Positions 7,115 to 15,851 are shown, numbered from the stretch's first letter. The stretch is DNA of 43,154 nt from Bryobacteraceae bacterium (GCA_030041985.1 JASIAM010000283.1:1-43154), one strand, 5' to 3'. Numbers and translations are program-made. The notes: generated by a model from the sequence alone, not told the origin.

Positions 7115-8704
7115 CTACTCCGCTGCGAATGCCAGCAAAACGTTTCCGTTGCGGCCGTTCTGAACTCCCGGATATCCTGCTCCTGCAAAAACCATGCCTC
7201 CAGCCACAGTGGGGCCGGATGATCCCATTGAGCCGCCTCTCGCAGGAACACCGTTGACCGTTTGGAAATCCTTCATCATGTCGAACGTCCACAGAATCTT
7301 TCCATCGGCCGTAGAGAGTGCTCGCAGGATTCCGTCCCAACCACCCGAGAAAAGCACGCCCGGAATGGTGGAGACGGCAGCATCGTGCCCGCCATGGCGG
7401 CCGGAATCCGGTTGAATATCGGTGAACCACAGCCGCTCGCCATTGGTGAGACTGAGTGCGACGACGCCCCCGCTATCTAAGCCGAAGTAAGCGTTGCGTT
7501 CGTCCGCACTGCCACCGAAATTGATCTGGCCTTGTGGTCCCGGCTGCTTGGACGCTACAGAGGTCTTCCAAATCACGGCACCTTTCCGGTCCGGATCATG
7601 TGCCCAGACAATTCCACTTTTCTGGCCGGCGACCAATATGACCTTGCCGTTTGGCAATGTCCTCAAGATCGGCGAAGCTCCAAAGTCGAAATCGGGGCCC
7701 GCGTTTTTGGGGCAATTGTCCGGCGTCCCGCGGCCATCGATGCAACTCACTACCCAGGCATCGCCGGCCAAGTCCTGCACCGACCAGAGGACTTTGCCAG
7801 TCGCGAGGTCGAGCGCCAGGACGGAATCGGTGGTTTTGGCCGCGGGCTGCGTATACCCGTCTCCGGTTCCCACGTAGAGCGCGTGGCGCTGCGGGTCAAT
7901 CGTTGGTGAATTCCAAACGCCGCCGCCGGCCGGGCCGAATTGCTGCGTTCCTTTGGCGTTCTTGCCGGCCGTTTTAGGAGTCTCCGGAATGATGTACGTC
8001 TTCCAGATCTGGCGTCCGGTGAAAGCGTCGAGTGCAATCACGCTGCCGCGAAACGTGCAGCACTGGTAGGTAGCGTCCACCGCCGCGGCTTCTTCGCCGG
8101 AAGCCACTGGGACATACAGGCGGTTCTGGTAAAGCTGCGGCGCTCCCGTGATCTTCGCTTCCGCATGCGGATCGGCCTGCATCTTCCAGATCTGTTCGCC
8201 GGTGGCGGCGTTGAGCGCGTAGACGTTCGCTTTCAAGTCTCCGAAATAGGCCAGGTATTCGCCGGGCGTTCTCCCCGGACCAATGCTGATGGCCGAGCGG
8301 ACAGGACCCGAAGCCTGAAACGACCAGTACGAGCATCCGGTAACCGCGTCGATCGAATAGACCGACCCGGTGTCCACGCCCAGGAAGACCCGGCCGGCAA
8401 TCACAGTGGGCTGTCCATACACCGCCTTGGCACCGGGGAACCCGAAGGCCCACTTCAACTGGAGCCGGGACACCTGCTCCAGTGCGAGTTGCGCCCCAGC
8501 GGCATTCTGGAATCGGGCATTCGCCAGACCGGCGCCCCACCCGTTCCATGATGGTTTTCCGCTCCAGTTACCGAGACCTGAATTGACGGCACATCGATTG
8601 GACGACCCTTGTGCGGTGCTCGTGCCGGACGAAACAGTTTGGGCTAGCAAAGGCGCTGCAGCAAAGCCGGCAGCCACTGCCAGAAGACCCGAGAGGATTC
8701 TCAT
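7115..8704 (-). CDS. Secreted PQQ-type beta-propeller protein (polyvinyl-alcohol-dehydrogenase-like)
   Basis: The 529-aa protein begins with a Sec signal peptide (MRILSGLLAVAAGFAAAPLLAQ). Repeated propeller blades follow, with the sequence pattern ALDAxTGxxIWK (VYALNAATGEQIWK, VIALDAFTGRQIWK, VLALDLATGKVLWS). The YQCCTF vicinal cysteine pair recalls the disulfide of quinoprotein alcohol dehydrogenases, and WNGWGAGLANARFQ and LKWAFGFPG match the polyvinyl-alcohol dehydrogenase branch. Members of that branch often carry a fused cytochrome c; here only a lone cysteine (NRCAVN) precedes the propeller and no CxxCH is present. It would need a separate electron acceptor if active. The substrate is unknown, and a non-catalytic propeller role cannot be excluded. 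Confidence 0.82.
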   Translation of the reverse strand: MRILSGLLAVAAGFAAAPLLAQTVSSGTSTAQGSSNRCAVNSGLGNWSGKPSWNGWGAGLANARFQNAAGAQLALEQVSRLQLKWAFGFPGAKAVYGQPTVIAGRVFLGVDTGSVYSIDAVTGCSYWSFQASGPVRSAISIGPGRTPGEYLAYFGDLKANVYALNAATGEQIWKMQADPHAEAKITGAPQLYQNRLYVPVASGEEAAAVDATYQCCTFRGSVIALDAFTGRQIWKTYIIPETPKTAGKNAKGTQQFGPAGGGVWNSPTIDPQRHALYVGTGDGYTQPAAKTTDSVLALDLATGKVLWSVQDLAGDAWVVSCIDGRGTPDNCPKNAGPDFDFGASPILRTLPNGKVILVAGQKSGIVWAHDPDRKGAVIWKTSVASKQPGPQGQINFGGSADERNAYFGLDSGGVVALSLTNGERLWFTDIQPDSGRHGGHDAAVSTIPGVLFSGGWDGILRALSTADGKILWTFDMMKDFQTVNGVPARGGSMGSSGPTVAGGMVFAGAGYPGVQNGRNGNVLLAFAAE

Positions 8705-8919
8705 GATCGGACATTCTACATGGTTTGCCAGCCAGAAGTACTACCGGTTTTGCTGGAAAAGATCAGGGTAGGCTAGCAATACTCGTGAGTTCGGTCCATT
8801 TACGCCAGTCTCCTGTTGTGTCTACGATACCGGAAGTAGCCGGGATTACCCCGGTCAGCGTGTACGTGACAATAGATTCTCAACTCGCGAAAGATGGTTC
8901 GGGATTTCCGGAGCCGGAT

Positions 8920-9108
8920 ATGAGCCGAATCCAAAGATTGGTCGAGGCATTATTGCCTGATCTCGAACCCGAAGCGGCTCTCACCGTGGAGCGGCTACTG
9001 CAATTCGCCTATTTGAGAGGTCGGCAGGATCTTTGCGTGTATCTCCAACTAGCCGATCTTGAAATTCAAGAGGAGATTCGTGCCATCGAGAAGCCCGATC
9101 CCCGTTGA
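8920..9108 (+). CDS. Small hypothetical protein
   Basis: ATG 8920 is preceded by GGAG at suitable distance and opens a 62-aa frame (MSRIQRLVEALLPDLEPEAA to AIEKPDPR). It is rich in Leu and Glu and should be mainly helical. The frame is also open upstream to a TTG at 8725, so a longer form is possible. Its stop abuts the stop of the convergent pseudokinase gene. I do not recognise a family. Amino-acid composition is protein-like rather than that of a reverse-strand artefact. Confidence 0.4.
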   Translation: MSRIQRLVEALLPDLEPEAALTVERLLQFAYLRGRQDLCVYLQLADLEIQEEIRAIEKPDPR

Positions 9109-10230
9109 CTAACGCGCATAATTCTGGATGTAGATGTCCCGGGGGAGGCCCTTGCCGCGCGCCATTTTGAGGAGCCGGACGGCAGCGTCATGTGTCATTC
9201 GGCCGCCCAACGCAACCAGGAACGGGGCCCTGCCGGCGTTCGGGCTGAAACACTCCGCTTCGGCGCTTGGCCATTTTTCATTGATACTATCGACGCGCTT
9301 CTGAGCCTCCTGGCGGCGGGAGTACGTGTACGCGATGACTCGCCAGAACTCGCGCCCGCTCGCCGAAACGGGCGAAGAGAGCGGCGAAGCAGCATCCGCG
9401 GCGGGCGGCTGAACTGGAGCAGCGGGCCGGACTGGAGTGACAGGATGGACTGGAGCAGCGGGCAGGGGGCGTACTACCAGTGGTGCAGAGATGGAAGAGA
9501 CCGGACGAACCGGAAGCGGCGGCCCGGATTTGGGCAGCAACAGATAGCCGACAATTCCGAGCACCAACACTATCCCGCCATAGGCCCACTTTGGCAATGA
9601 AGGCAGAGAAGCGGTCCGGATGGCATCAGCAACAGGAGCAGGCGATTCCGGCCGAGGCACAGGCCCGAGTATGCGGTCGAGCGCAGCCAGGTCCTCGGCC
9701 TTCTCCCAGTCGAGTGAGGACGGAGTGAGCGTGTCGGTTGCGAGTTTCACCTGATTCCCCACCGCGACGATGTGTCCCGGGTCAACTGCCGTATGCACCA
9801 GCCCTTGTGAGTGGAGATAGTCGAGAGCGCCCGACACGGACTCCCGGATTTCCCGCGCTTCTGCCTCGCTCAGAGGCCCATTCCCGAGAGCCGTAGCGAG
9901 CGTTTCCTCCGGAAATTCGAAGACGGTGTACAGAAAGGAATCGTCCCCGTGCTCGGCACGCCCCCAATCCAGCAAACGTAATAAGTTGGGGTGAGAAAGG
10001 CGGCCGATGCGATTCCACAACTCCAGCGTCTGGTCGAGATTCTCAGGGGCCGCCGGGATCAGTTTCAGGATTGCGGGCTGGGCTTCGCTTTGAGATCCGC
10101 CGCGCGGACCGTAGTTCGTCTTAAAAAAGGCTGCGTTGTCCGATTCTCCCAGCCACTCCAGGAGGCCGTAGTCTCCGGCCAGACGAACACCTTCGAAACG
10201 AATCCAATCCTTTGAGTGAGTTGAAGACAT
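9109..10230 (-). CDS. Pseudokinase-transmembrane-SPOR domain protein
   Basis: The 373-aa protein starts with a Ser/Thr-kinase-like domain (about residues 15-190). It keeps the AILK lysine (Lys56), the LSHPNLLRLLDWG segment and the DYLHSQGLVH helix. The catalytic loop reads HTAVDPGHI where active kinases have HRDLKPxN, the glycine loop is degenerate, and the DFG position reads ATD, so it should be catalytically dead. A single membrane helix (about 215-233) leads to a Pro/Val/Ala-rich linker (about 237-285). The C-terminal domain (about 292-373, FWRVIAYTYSRRQEAQKRV to DIYIQNY) resembles a SPOR peptidoglycan-binding domain. Topology would place the pseudokinase in the cytoplasm and SPOR in the periplasm, where SPOR domains bind denuded septal glycan. 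It diverges from a bactofilin gene. A link to cell shape or division is inference. Confidence 0.72.
   Translation of the reverse strand: MSSTHSKDWIRFEGVRLAGDYGLLEWLGESDNAAFFKTNYGPRGGSQSEAQPAILKLIPAAPENLDQTLELWNRIGRLSHPNLLRLLDWGRAEHGDDSFLYTVFEFPEETLATALGNGPLSEAEAREIRESVSGALDYLHSQGLVHTAVDPGHIVAVGNQVKLATDTLTPSSLDWEKAEDLAALDRILGPVPRPESPAPVADAIRTASLPSLPKWAYGGIVLVLGIVGYLLLPKSGPPLPVRPVSSISAPLVVRPLPAAPVHPVTPVRPAAPVQPPAADAASPLSSPVSASGREFWRVIAYTYSRRQEAQKRVDSINEKWPSAEAECFSPNAGRAPFLVALGGRMTHDAAVRLLKMARGKGLPRDIYIQNYAR
9413..9463. repeat. Two-copy 36-bp-spaced repeat in the Pro/Ala-rich linker
   Basis: ACTGGAGCAGCGGGC occurs at 9413-9427 and again at 9449-9463. The 36-bp period equals 12 codons and encodes repeated Pro-Ala-Ala-Pro-Val units in the periplasmic linker of the pseudokinase-SPOR protein. 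It is probably a local duplication that changes linker length. Confidence 0.6.
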
Positions 10231-10416
10231 AAAATTCCACCGGGTTCCTGTAGCTTGCGCAAACCGAGCTTTAATTTCTCATCGTAAGGCAAAGTTGGAA
10301 AAATGACGCAGGTAAATTTTGCGCGAACTGGATGGAATACCACAACAAAATCGATACAAGATGTTTTTGACTGATTTGCTCCAACGCTGGCACTCGAAAT
10401 GCAAACACGGTCCGCT

Positions 10417-10929
10417 ATGTGGAATAAGCGAACTGATGAATTGTCTAATACGACGAGACGCCAGGGAGAGCCGGAAACAAATCCGGCCGTAAGTTATACG
10501 GCGCCTCCTGCCATACGGCCGAGTCAACCGGGACCGGCGGCCACCCAGAGCAGGCAGGTTGCTGTGATCGGGCCATCTATGAACATCAAAGGCGATATCC
10601 ACGCCGCCGAAGAACTGTTCGTGGATGGTGAAGTGGAAGGCTCCTTAGAATCACAGAGCCTGCTGACCGTGGGCACGAACGGAAAAGTGAAAGCCAACAT
10701 CAAAGCGAAAGAAGTGGTGGTGTTCGGTTCCGTGCGCGGCAACATCGAAGTGACGGAAAAGATCGCGATCCGCGATGATGGCAGTGTAATCGGAGATATC
10801 AAGACCTCCGGCATCAGCATAGATGACGGAGCGTACTTCAAGGGCAATATCGACATCAGCCGCCCCGAGCCCAAGTCAGTGCCCAAAGCTCCAAAGGCGG
10901 AGACTCCGATCCGGGCCGCGGTCGGCTAG
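10417..10929 (+). CDS. Bactofilin (polymer-forming cytoskeletal protein)
   Basis: From ATG 10417 (MWNKRTDE) the protein has 170 aa; an in-frame ATG 18 bp earlier is less likely. A disordered Pro/Gln/Thr-rich N-terminus of about 50 residues precedes the bactofilin beta-helix. That core runs from VIGPSMNIKGDIHAAEELFVDG through repeated short strands (GEVEGSL, GKVKANIKAKEVVV, GSVRGNIEV, GSVIGDIKTSGISI, GAYFKGNIDI). A charged proline/lysine tail follows. Bactofilins polymerise without nucleotides and scaffold envelope enzymes such as peptidoglycan synthases or hydrolases. The divergent neighbour encodes a membrane protein with a SPOR domain, a plausible partner. The shared 186-bp upstream region should hold both promoters. 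Confidence 0.93.
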   Translation: MWNKRTDELSNTTRRQGEPETNPAVSYTAPPAIRPSQPGPAATQSRQVAVIGPSMNIKGDIHAAEELFVDGEVEGSLESQSLLTVGTNGKVKANIKAKEVVVFGSVRGNIEVTEKIAIRDDGSVIGDIKTSGISIDDGAYFKGNIDISRPEPKSVPKAPKAETPIRAAVG

Positions 10930-10933
10930 CCGG

Positions 10934-11122
10934 TCACTCTCGGAAAGGTCGCGCATAGGGAAGCACGGCCCCAAGATGTTTCCAGCGGCCCGGTAATGCC
11001 AATGTGCCCAATTGCACATTGCACTGCCGCCGGGCCGCCGCAATTTTTTCGGCTACGGGCAGGTCGCTCAAGTCTTGCCAATCCCACCATAAACGCTGCT
11101 GGTTTGTTCGCAACCCCTCCAC
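10934..11122 (-). CDS. Possible small ORF, unknown
   Basis: A GTG-initiated frame of 62 codons (VEGLRTNQQRLWWDWQDLSD, then PVAEKIAAARRQCNVQL, ending PYARPFRE) stops 4 bp from the bactofilin stop on the other strand. Its Trp- and Arg-rich composition is unusual but not obviously random. No ribosome binding site or family is recognisable. It could be a chance frame or the remnant of a longer gene, because an in-frame stop lies only a few codons upstream of the GTG. Confidence 0.2.
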   Translation of the reverse strand: MEGLRTNQQRLWWDWQDLSDLPVAEKIAAARRQCNVQLGTLALPGRWKHLGAVLPYARPFRE

Positions 11123-11262
11123 ACCGCTGAATCCTATTGCCTACCTCGATTTCGACGCGCGACAGGTGATAATTGTGGGTGTCTGGCCGGTTCCTGCGGA
11201 GATCCGGGACGGCGTTTACCCGGCTCTGTGAATCCGGCGGGACTCAGAAAGGGGTAGACCTC

Positions 11263-12543
11263 ATGATTGGTCTCAGTGGAGAAAAGCCGCTCATCTCCGA
11301 AATATGGCGGAGAATATCACGGCGCAATTTCTTCGGCGCTGCACCCGGCGCGTTGGCGACAGCCACGCTGGCGAGTTTGACGGCCAACGCCCAACAACAA
11401 GACAACACGGCCCGGGCAGAAGGCGACCATTCCTCAAGCAATCCGGGGCCGGCGAATCGTGCGCTGGTGGATGAAAATCACAGCAGCAGCACGCCGCCCC
11501 CAACCGATCACGGTGACATCGGACCCATTTGGTATTCCTTCGACCTCGCGCGCAAACGCGTCGAGGAAGGCGGCTGGACGCATGAGGTGACCGAGCGGGA
11601 GCTTCCTCCGTCCAAAGATCTCGCCGGTGTCAATATGCGGCTGACGGCCGGAAGTTTCCGCGAGCTGCATTGGCACACCGCTGACGAGTGGGCGTATATG
11701 GAATACGGCAACGCCCGCGTCAGCGTCATGAACCCGGATGGAACCATGTTCCTCGACGATGTAGGCGAAGGCGACTTATGGTTCTTTCCCGCTGGATTCC
11801 CGCACTCCATTCAGGGTCTGGGACCGGATGGATGCCAGTTCCTGCTGGTTTTCAACGACGGCATGTTTTCCGAGGACAATACCTTTCTGCTCTCGGAATT
11901 CGTGGCCCATATTCCGCCGGAAGTGTTAACCAAGAACTCGCGTCTCACGCCGGGCGATATTGCGAAGCTTCCGAAGGAGCAGTTGTATATCTTTCCGGCG
12001 GCACTGCCGCAGTCCCTCGGCGCCGACCGGGCCGCCATTGGAGGCAACAGTGTTGCGGCGAAACAACAGTACACGTTCAAAATGGGATCGATGACTCCCA
12101 CGGTGAAGACCGCGGGCGGCGAGGTGCGGATTGTCGATTCGCGGAATTTCCCGGTCAACACCAGCATCGCCGCCGGGCTGGTCCGTCTCAAGCCCGGCGC
12201 AATACGAGAACTGCACTGGCATCCGAATGCTTCGGAGTGGCAATTCTGGCTGGCCGGAAAAGGCCGCATGACGGTCGTGATGCCCGAGGGAAGAGCCCGG
12301 ACAATGGATTTCAACGCCAATGATGTCGGTTTTGTGCCGGCAGTGGCCGGACACTACATCGAGAATACCGGGAACACCGATGTGGTCTTTCTCGAAATGT
12401 TCAAGTCTTCGCAGTTCGTGGACTTCTCTTTAAACAATTGGATCGGCCGCATGCCGCCGGAGATGGCTACGGCACACCTGAATCTCAGCGAGGACGCCCT
12501 GAAAAGGATCCCCGCTGAGAAACAGCCGATCATCGGCGGATGA
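11263..12543 (+). CDS. Bicupin of the oxalate decarboxylase family, Tat-exported
   Basis: ATG 11263 is chosen because AAAGGGG lies about 10 bp upstream and the N-terminus then shows a twin-arginine signal (SRRNFFGAAPGALATATLAS). The 426-aa protein has two cupin domains with complete manganese ligand sets. Cupin 1 has His136, His138, Glu142 and His181; cupin 2 has His318, His320, Glu325 and His364. The N-terminal active-site lid, SENST in Bacillus OxdC, reads SEDNT here (203-207), retaining the glutamate (204) needed for proton transfer in decarboxylation. The flanking FNDGMF and LLSEFVAHIPPEVL also match OxdC. It likely converts oxalate to formate and CO2 in the periplasm. Oxidase activity is possible because lid sequence tunes the outcome. 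The gene stands alone, with a convergent PEP-CTERM gene downstream. Confidence 0.87.
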   Translation: MIGLSGEKPLISEIWRRISRRNFFGAAPGALATATLASLTANAQQQDNTARAEGDHSSSNPGPANRALVDENHSSSTPPPTDHGDIGPIWYSFDLARKRVEEGGWTHEVTERELPPSKDLAGVNMRLTAGSFRELHWHTADEWAYMEYGNARVSVMNPDGTMFLDDVGEGDLWFFPAGFPHSIQGLGPDGCQFLLVFNDGMFSEDNTFLLSEFVAHIPPEVLTKNSRLTPGDIAKLPKEQLYIFPAALPQSLGADRAAIGGNSVAAKQQYTFKMGSMTPTVKTAGGEVRIVDSRNFPVNTSIAAGLVRLKPGAIRELHWHPNASEWQFWLAGKGRMTVVMPEGRARTMDFNANDVGFVPAVAGHYIENTGNTDVVFLEMFKSSQFVDFSLNNWIGRMPPEMATAHLNLSEDALKRIPAEKQPIIGG

Positions 12544-12557
12544 TTTCTCCGCCGCTC

Positions 12558-12570
12558 CCGACTCAGTCGG
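12558..12570. terminator. Short palindrome between convergent genes
   Basis: CCGAC, TCA, GTCGG form a 5-bp stem with a 3-nt loop in the 30-bp gap between the convergent bicupin and PEP-CTERM genes. It lacks a T-tract, so intrinsic termination is only suggested by position. Confidence 0.3.
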
Positions 12571-12573
12571 CAA

Positions 12574-13452
12574 CTATACCGTTGCCTGCGCTCCTTTCCG
12601 CTTGCGCCGCGCCGCCCACAACACGCCCGCCAAAGCCACCGCCAGCACCGCATAAAAGCGGGGTTCCGGAACCGGGTCCACGGTCAGAAACTCCTGGATG
12701 CCCACCTGGGTCGGGTTGGCGCTGCCGGCGATTTGTGCATCGCTGACGATGCGGAATTGGCTTAGCAACTGCTCACCAGCGGCGGTGTTGGCGTCCTGGG
12801 AAAGCCAGTCAGCCGCATTGGTCAGCCATAGGATAAGGTTTCCGCTGTCGCTCCGGCTGCTGGGAGGCAGGTACAGATCGCTGGTGGGATCCAAAATGGC
12901 CCAGATGGCGCTCTGTATGCCCCGATTGGTGGCGTCGCTGTAATAGCTATCCGAACTGGGGGACGCCTGGCTGAAAAATCTATAGTTGGAGACCAGGTAA
13001 GCGGCCATTTCATATCTCTGCAGCGCGGTGGCGTCGTTGATGATATTCTCCACGCTCGTGCTCAAGGTGAGGCCGCCCGGCAAATAGTCCTGGACCGGCC
13101 GCCAACTGGTGACATCGCCGAACCGCGTGTCATCGGTGAATTGCGTTCCCGCGGCGATCGGGGTTACGTTGACCGAGTTCGTGGAGGGAAGACTCACGTC
13201 GTTCGAAAAATCCACGCAGAACAGCTCCGCCAGATAGCTCTGGTTCGTGGCGTTGTTGACGATGGTGCCTGCAAAGCCGCCGCCATATCCCGAAACCGTT
13301 GGCTCGTTCGAGTGGGGAGCGCCGGAAATCGTAAATGTGCCCACGAAATTGGCGTTGCCGTTCAGATCGAGAGTGTCCGCGCCGGGATAAGCCGCGGCTA
13401 GTCCCGCCACGAAGACAAACAGTGCCGTTTGTTTGAAAAGAGAATTAATCAT
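12574..13452 (-). CDS. PEP-CTERM sorted exported protein
   Basis: The 292-aa product has an N-terminal signal peptide (NSLFKQTALFVFVAGLAAA). The middle is a Ser/Thr/Asn/Gly-rich, low-charge domain with a lone LFCVDFSND and a GIQSAIWAI motif. The C-terminus is a classic PEP-CTERM tripartite signal: VPEP, then the hydrophobic FYAVLAVALAGVLWAA, then RRKRKG. Such proteins are processed by an exosortase and released or anchored at the surface, often in connection with exopolysaccharide. A good GAGGT ribosome site precedes the ATG. It lies 71 bp downstream of the TPR lipoprotein gene on the same strand. No exosortase gene is in the window. The biochemical function of the middle domain is unknown. 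Confidence 0.85.
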   Translation of the reverse strand: MINSLFKQTALFVFVAGLAAAYPGADTLDLNGNANFVGTFTISGAPHSNEPTVSGYGGGFAGTIVNNATNQSYLAELFCVDFSNDVSLPSTNSVNVTPIAAGTQFTDDTRFGDVTSWRPVQDYLPGGLTLSTSVENIINDATALQRYEMAAYLVSNYRFFSQASPSSDSYYSDATNRGIQSAIWAILDPTSDLYLPPSSRSDSGNLILWLTNAADWLSQDANTAAGEQLLSQFRIVSDAQIAGSANPTQVGIQEFLTVDPVPEPRFYAVLAVALAGVLWAARRKRKGAQATV

Positions 13453-13523
13453 AAAAATACCTCATAGTTCGATAGTCGTTTTTTCCGGAAACGCTCACAA
13501 GGTCTGTGTGTACCGGTACGAGC

Positions 13524-15851
13524 TTATTTACTGGCCAGCAATTCCCGCGCGGCCTGCTGGCCGGGACCGGCAAGACCGGTTTCCAAGGCCGCGCGCAGTT
13601 CCCCATCGCCGCGGGCGCGGTCGCCCACTTGCCGTAGAACCAGGCCGTAGTGATAGTGCAGCATGGGATTGCGGGGGTTCTGTGCCGCCAGCGTAGAAAA
13701 CAACTGCCGGGCGCTCTCCAGGTGGTTCTGCCGGAGATAGATCCAGCCCAGCGTATCGCCGGATTCCGGATTGTTTCCCTCCGCCCGCACGGCTTGCTGC
13801 GCCAGGCTCAAAGCTTCGTCCAGGCGATCCGCACGCGCGCCGCCGTTCTCCGCCAGCAGGAATGCCAGGTTATTGAGAGCTTCCGGATAATCCGGATTCA
13901 GGCGCAGACACAGCCGGTACGCCGCTTCCGATTCTGCGGGCTTGCCGGTCATCTGGTAGGCATAACCCAGCAGAAACGGCGCACGCCAATCGGTGGGGCG
14001 CAGGCTCCGGGCGTGTTCCAGTACGGCAATGGCGCGCGGGAAATCGCCCGCATGCCGGTAGGCATCGCCCAATGCCAGCAGAATGCCGGCATCCTCGGGC
14101 GCGCGCGCCTGTAGCCGTTCGTACTCGTGAATGGCCGTGCCCCATTGGCCAGCCCGCCCGGCGGCGCTCGCCCGCATCCCCGCCAGCTCCACCGAATTCG
14201 GGTAACTGGCCGCCTGCGTGTCCAGCAAAGTGAACGCCTTCTCCGGGTGCCCTTCAGCAAAATACAAGGCAATCAGGCCTTCGAGTGCGCGAAAATCCCC
14301 GTGCGCCGGGTCGTAATACTCGTGGAATTCTTTTTCCGCGGCGGCGTATTGGCCCTCTACCACGTCGAGCAGCGCGTGCTGCAGCCGCGCCTCGCGGTAG
14401 CCGGGGTTTTGGCGAATAAGCTGATCGTATTCCTTGCGGGCTTGGGTGAGCTGTCCCAACCCCACCAGTGCGCTGGCCCGCAGCAGACGCGCGCTCGCGA
14501 GCGAGCTATCGCGCACCAGGGCCTGTTCCGCGTATCGCTGGCAGGCGGCGAAATCGAGCATGCGGCAGCTCACTTCCGCTAGCGCCAGCCAGGCCTGGGT
14601 GTGAGTGGGCTGCTGTTTCACCACGATTTCCAGTTCGCGCCGCGCCTGCTCGTTGCGCGCTATGCCGGTGGCAACGCCGGCCGCATAGGCCCGCCCCAAC
14701 TGAAAGTGCCACGCCGTATTCCGGGGAGCCTTGCGCACCAGTTCCTCCAGATCCTGAATCGCCAGTTTGTGATCCGATTCGAGCGTGCTGGCTGTCAGCA
14801 GGCCGGCCCGCGTGCTCTTTAACTCGTCCGCTTCCGGACCCGCGCCGCCCTCCTTTAGCAGCGCAGTGATCCGCTCGAGCGCTTGCTCCTTATAGCCGCC
14901 CAGGATTAGCGATTCAATAGCGCGCTGCTCATAAGCCGCCTTCTCGCCGGGATGCGCGGCCGCCCCCTCTGCAAACGCGCGCACCGCCTCATCCTGCGCG
15001 CCCGCCCGCTGGTAAAACTCGCCGATCTGCAGGTACGCTTGCGGAAACGCCTTCGGGTTCTCCAATAAACTCCGGATGGTTTGCGCGGCCTCGGCGGGCT
15101 GGTGATGCTGCCAATAATGTTCCGCCAATTGCGTTACCGGAAAAGGATCGGTAGGGTTGTTCTTCACTTTGGCGGCGAGCACCTGCTCCGCCTCGTTGAG
15201 ATTTCCGGCGGCGGCATAGTAGTGGTATAGCGTGTCGTAAACGGGGCCTGCATCCGGATGAGCTTTTATCAGGCTGCGGCCCAGCTCGAGACCCTCCGGA
15301 ATCCGCCCTTCCACCAGCAGAGTCTGGGTCAGAGCGATCGCCACATCCGCCTGTAGCGGCTGGATACGATTCGCCTGGCTGAAGAAATCCAGCGCCTGAT
15401 CGGGTTTTCCATCGGCTACCGCCAGATAGCCTTTGAGGCGCAGCGCCGCGAATGACCGCGGATTGCGCGCCAGGAGCCGCGCGCAAATGGCGTTCAGCTT
15501 TTCGTATGCCGGGGCATCCCGGTCCACCTGGTAGCGCAGCAGATACAGTTCGCCGAGCCGCGCGGCCGCATCGTCGTTTTCCGGCATGAGATCGGCCGCC
15601 CGGCTGAGCGCCGCAAGCGATTGCGGAATATGGCCGAGCTTCCCTTCGGCCATCCCCAGCCGGTAGTACGCTTCCCCGAAATTCGGATCGCTGGCCAGTG
15701 CCTTGCGGTAATCGATGGAAGCCTCGGCGTACCGGCCCTGCTGGTAAGCATGATTTCCCTTAGCCAGGTATTTTTCACGGTGCGCCCCGCCGCATGCCAA
15801 AGCCGCCGCGGCTACTAGAACGACAACGCCCTTTTTGAGAATCTCTTGCAT
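13524..15851 (-). CDS. TPR-repeat lipoprotein (PrsT-like)
   Basis: Starting at ATG 15851 gives 775 aa with a lipoprotein signal: MQEILKKGVVVLVAAAALAC, with the lipobox cysteine at position 20. An upstream in-frame ATG would put charged residues before the signal and is less likely. The rest is an almost continuous array of tetratricopeptide repeats, for example GNHAYQQGRYAEASIDYRKAL, AYYRLGMAEGKLGHIPQSLAAL and ALGDAYRHAGDFPRAIAVLEHA. The size and architecture resemble PEP-CTERM system TPR lipoproteins of the PrsT type, and the next gene encodes a PEP-CTERM protein, which supports that link. It probably sits at the periplasmic face of a membrane as a protein-protein scaffold for exopolysaccharide or surface-protein export. 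Confidence 0.83.
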   Translation of the reverse strand: MQEILKKGVVVLVAAAALACGGAHREKYLAKGNHAYQQGRYAEASIDYRKALASDPNFGEAYYRLGMAEGKLGHIPQSLAALSRAADLMPENDDAAARLGELYLLRYQVDRDAPAYEKLNAICARLLARNPRSFAALRLKGYLAVADGKPDQALDFFSQANRIQPLQADVAIALTQTLLVEGRIPEGLELGRSLIKAHPDAGPVYDTLYHYYAAAGNLNEAEQVLAAKVKNNPTDPFPVTQLAEHYWQHHQPAEAAQTIRSLLENPKAFPQAYLQIGEFYQRAGAQDEAVRAFAEGAAAHPGEKAAYEQRAIESLILGGYKEQALERITALLKEGGAGPEADELKSTRAGLLTASTLESDHKLAIQDLEELVRKAPRNTAWHFQLGRAYAAGVATGIARNEQARRELEIVVKQQPTHTQAWLALAEVSCRMLDFAACQRYAEQALVRDSSLASARLLRASALVGLGQLTQARKEYDQLIRQNPGYREARLQHALLDVVEGQYAAAEKEFHEYYDPAHGDFRALEGLIALYFAEGHPEKAFTLLDTQAASYPNSVELAGMRASAAGRAGQWGTAIHEYERLQARAPEDAGILLALGDAYRHAGDFPRAIAVLEHARSLRPTDWRAPFLLGYAYQMTGKPAESEAAYRLCLRLNPDYPEALNNLAFLLAENGGARADRLDEALSLAQQAVRAEGNNPESGDTLGWIYLRQNHLESARQLFSTLAAQNPRNPMLHYHYGLVLRQVGDRARGDGELRAALETGLAGPGQQAARELLASK

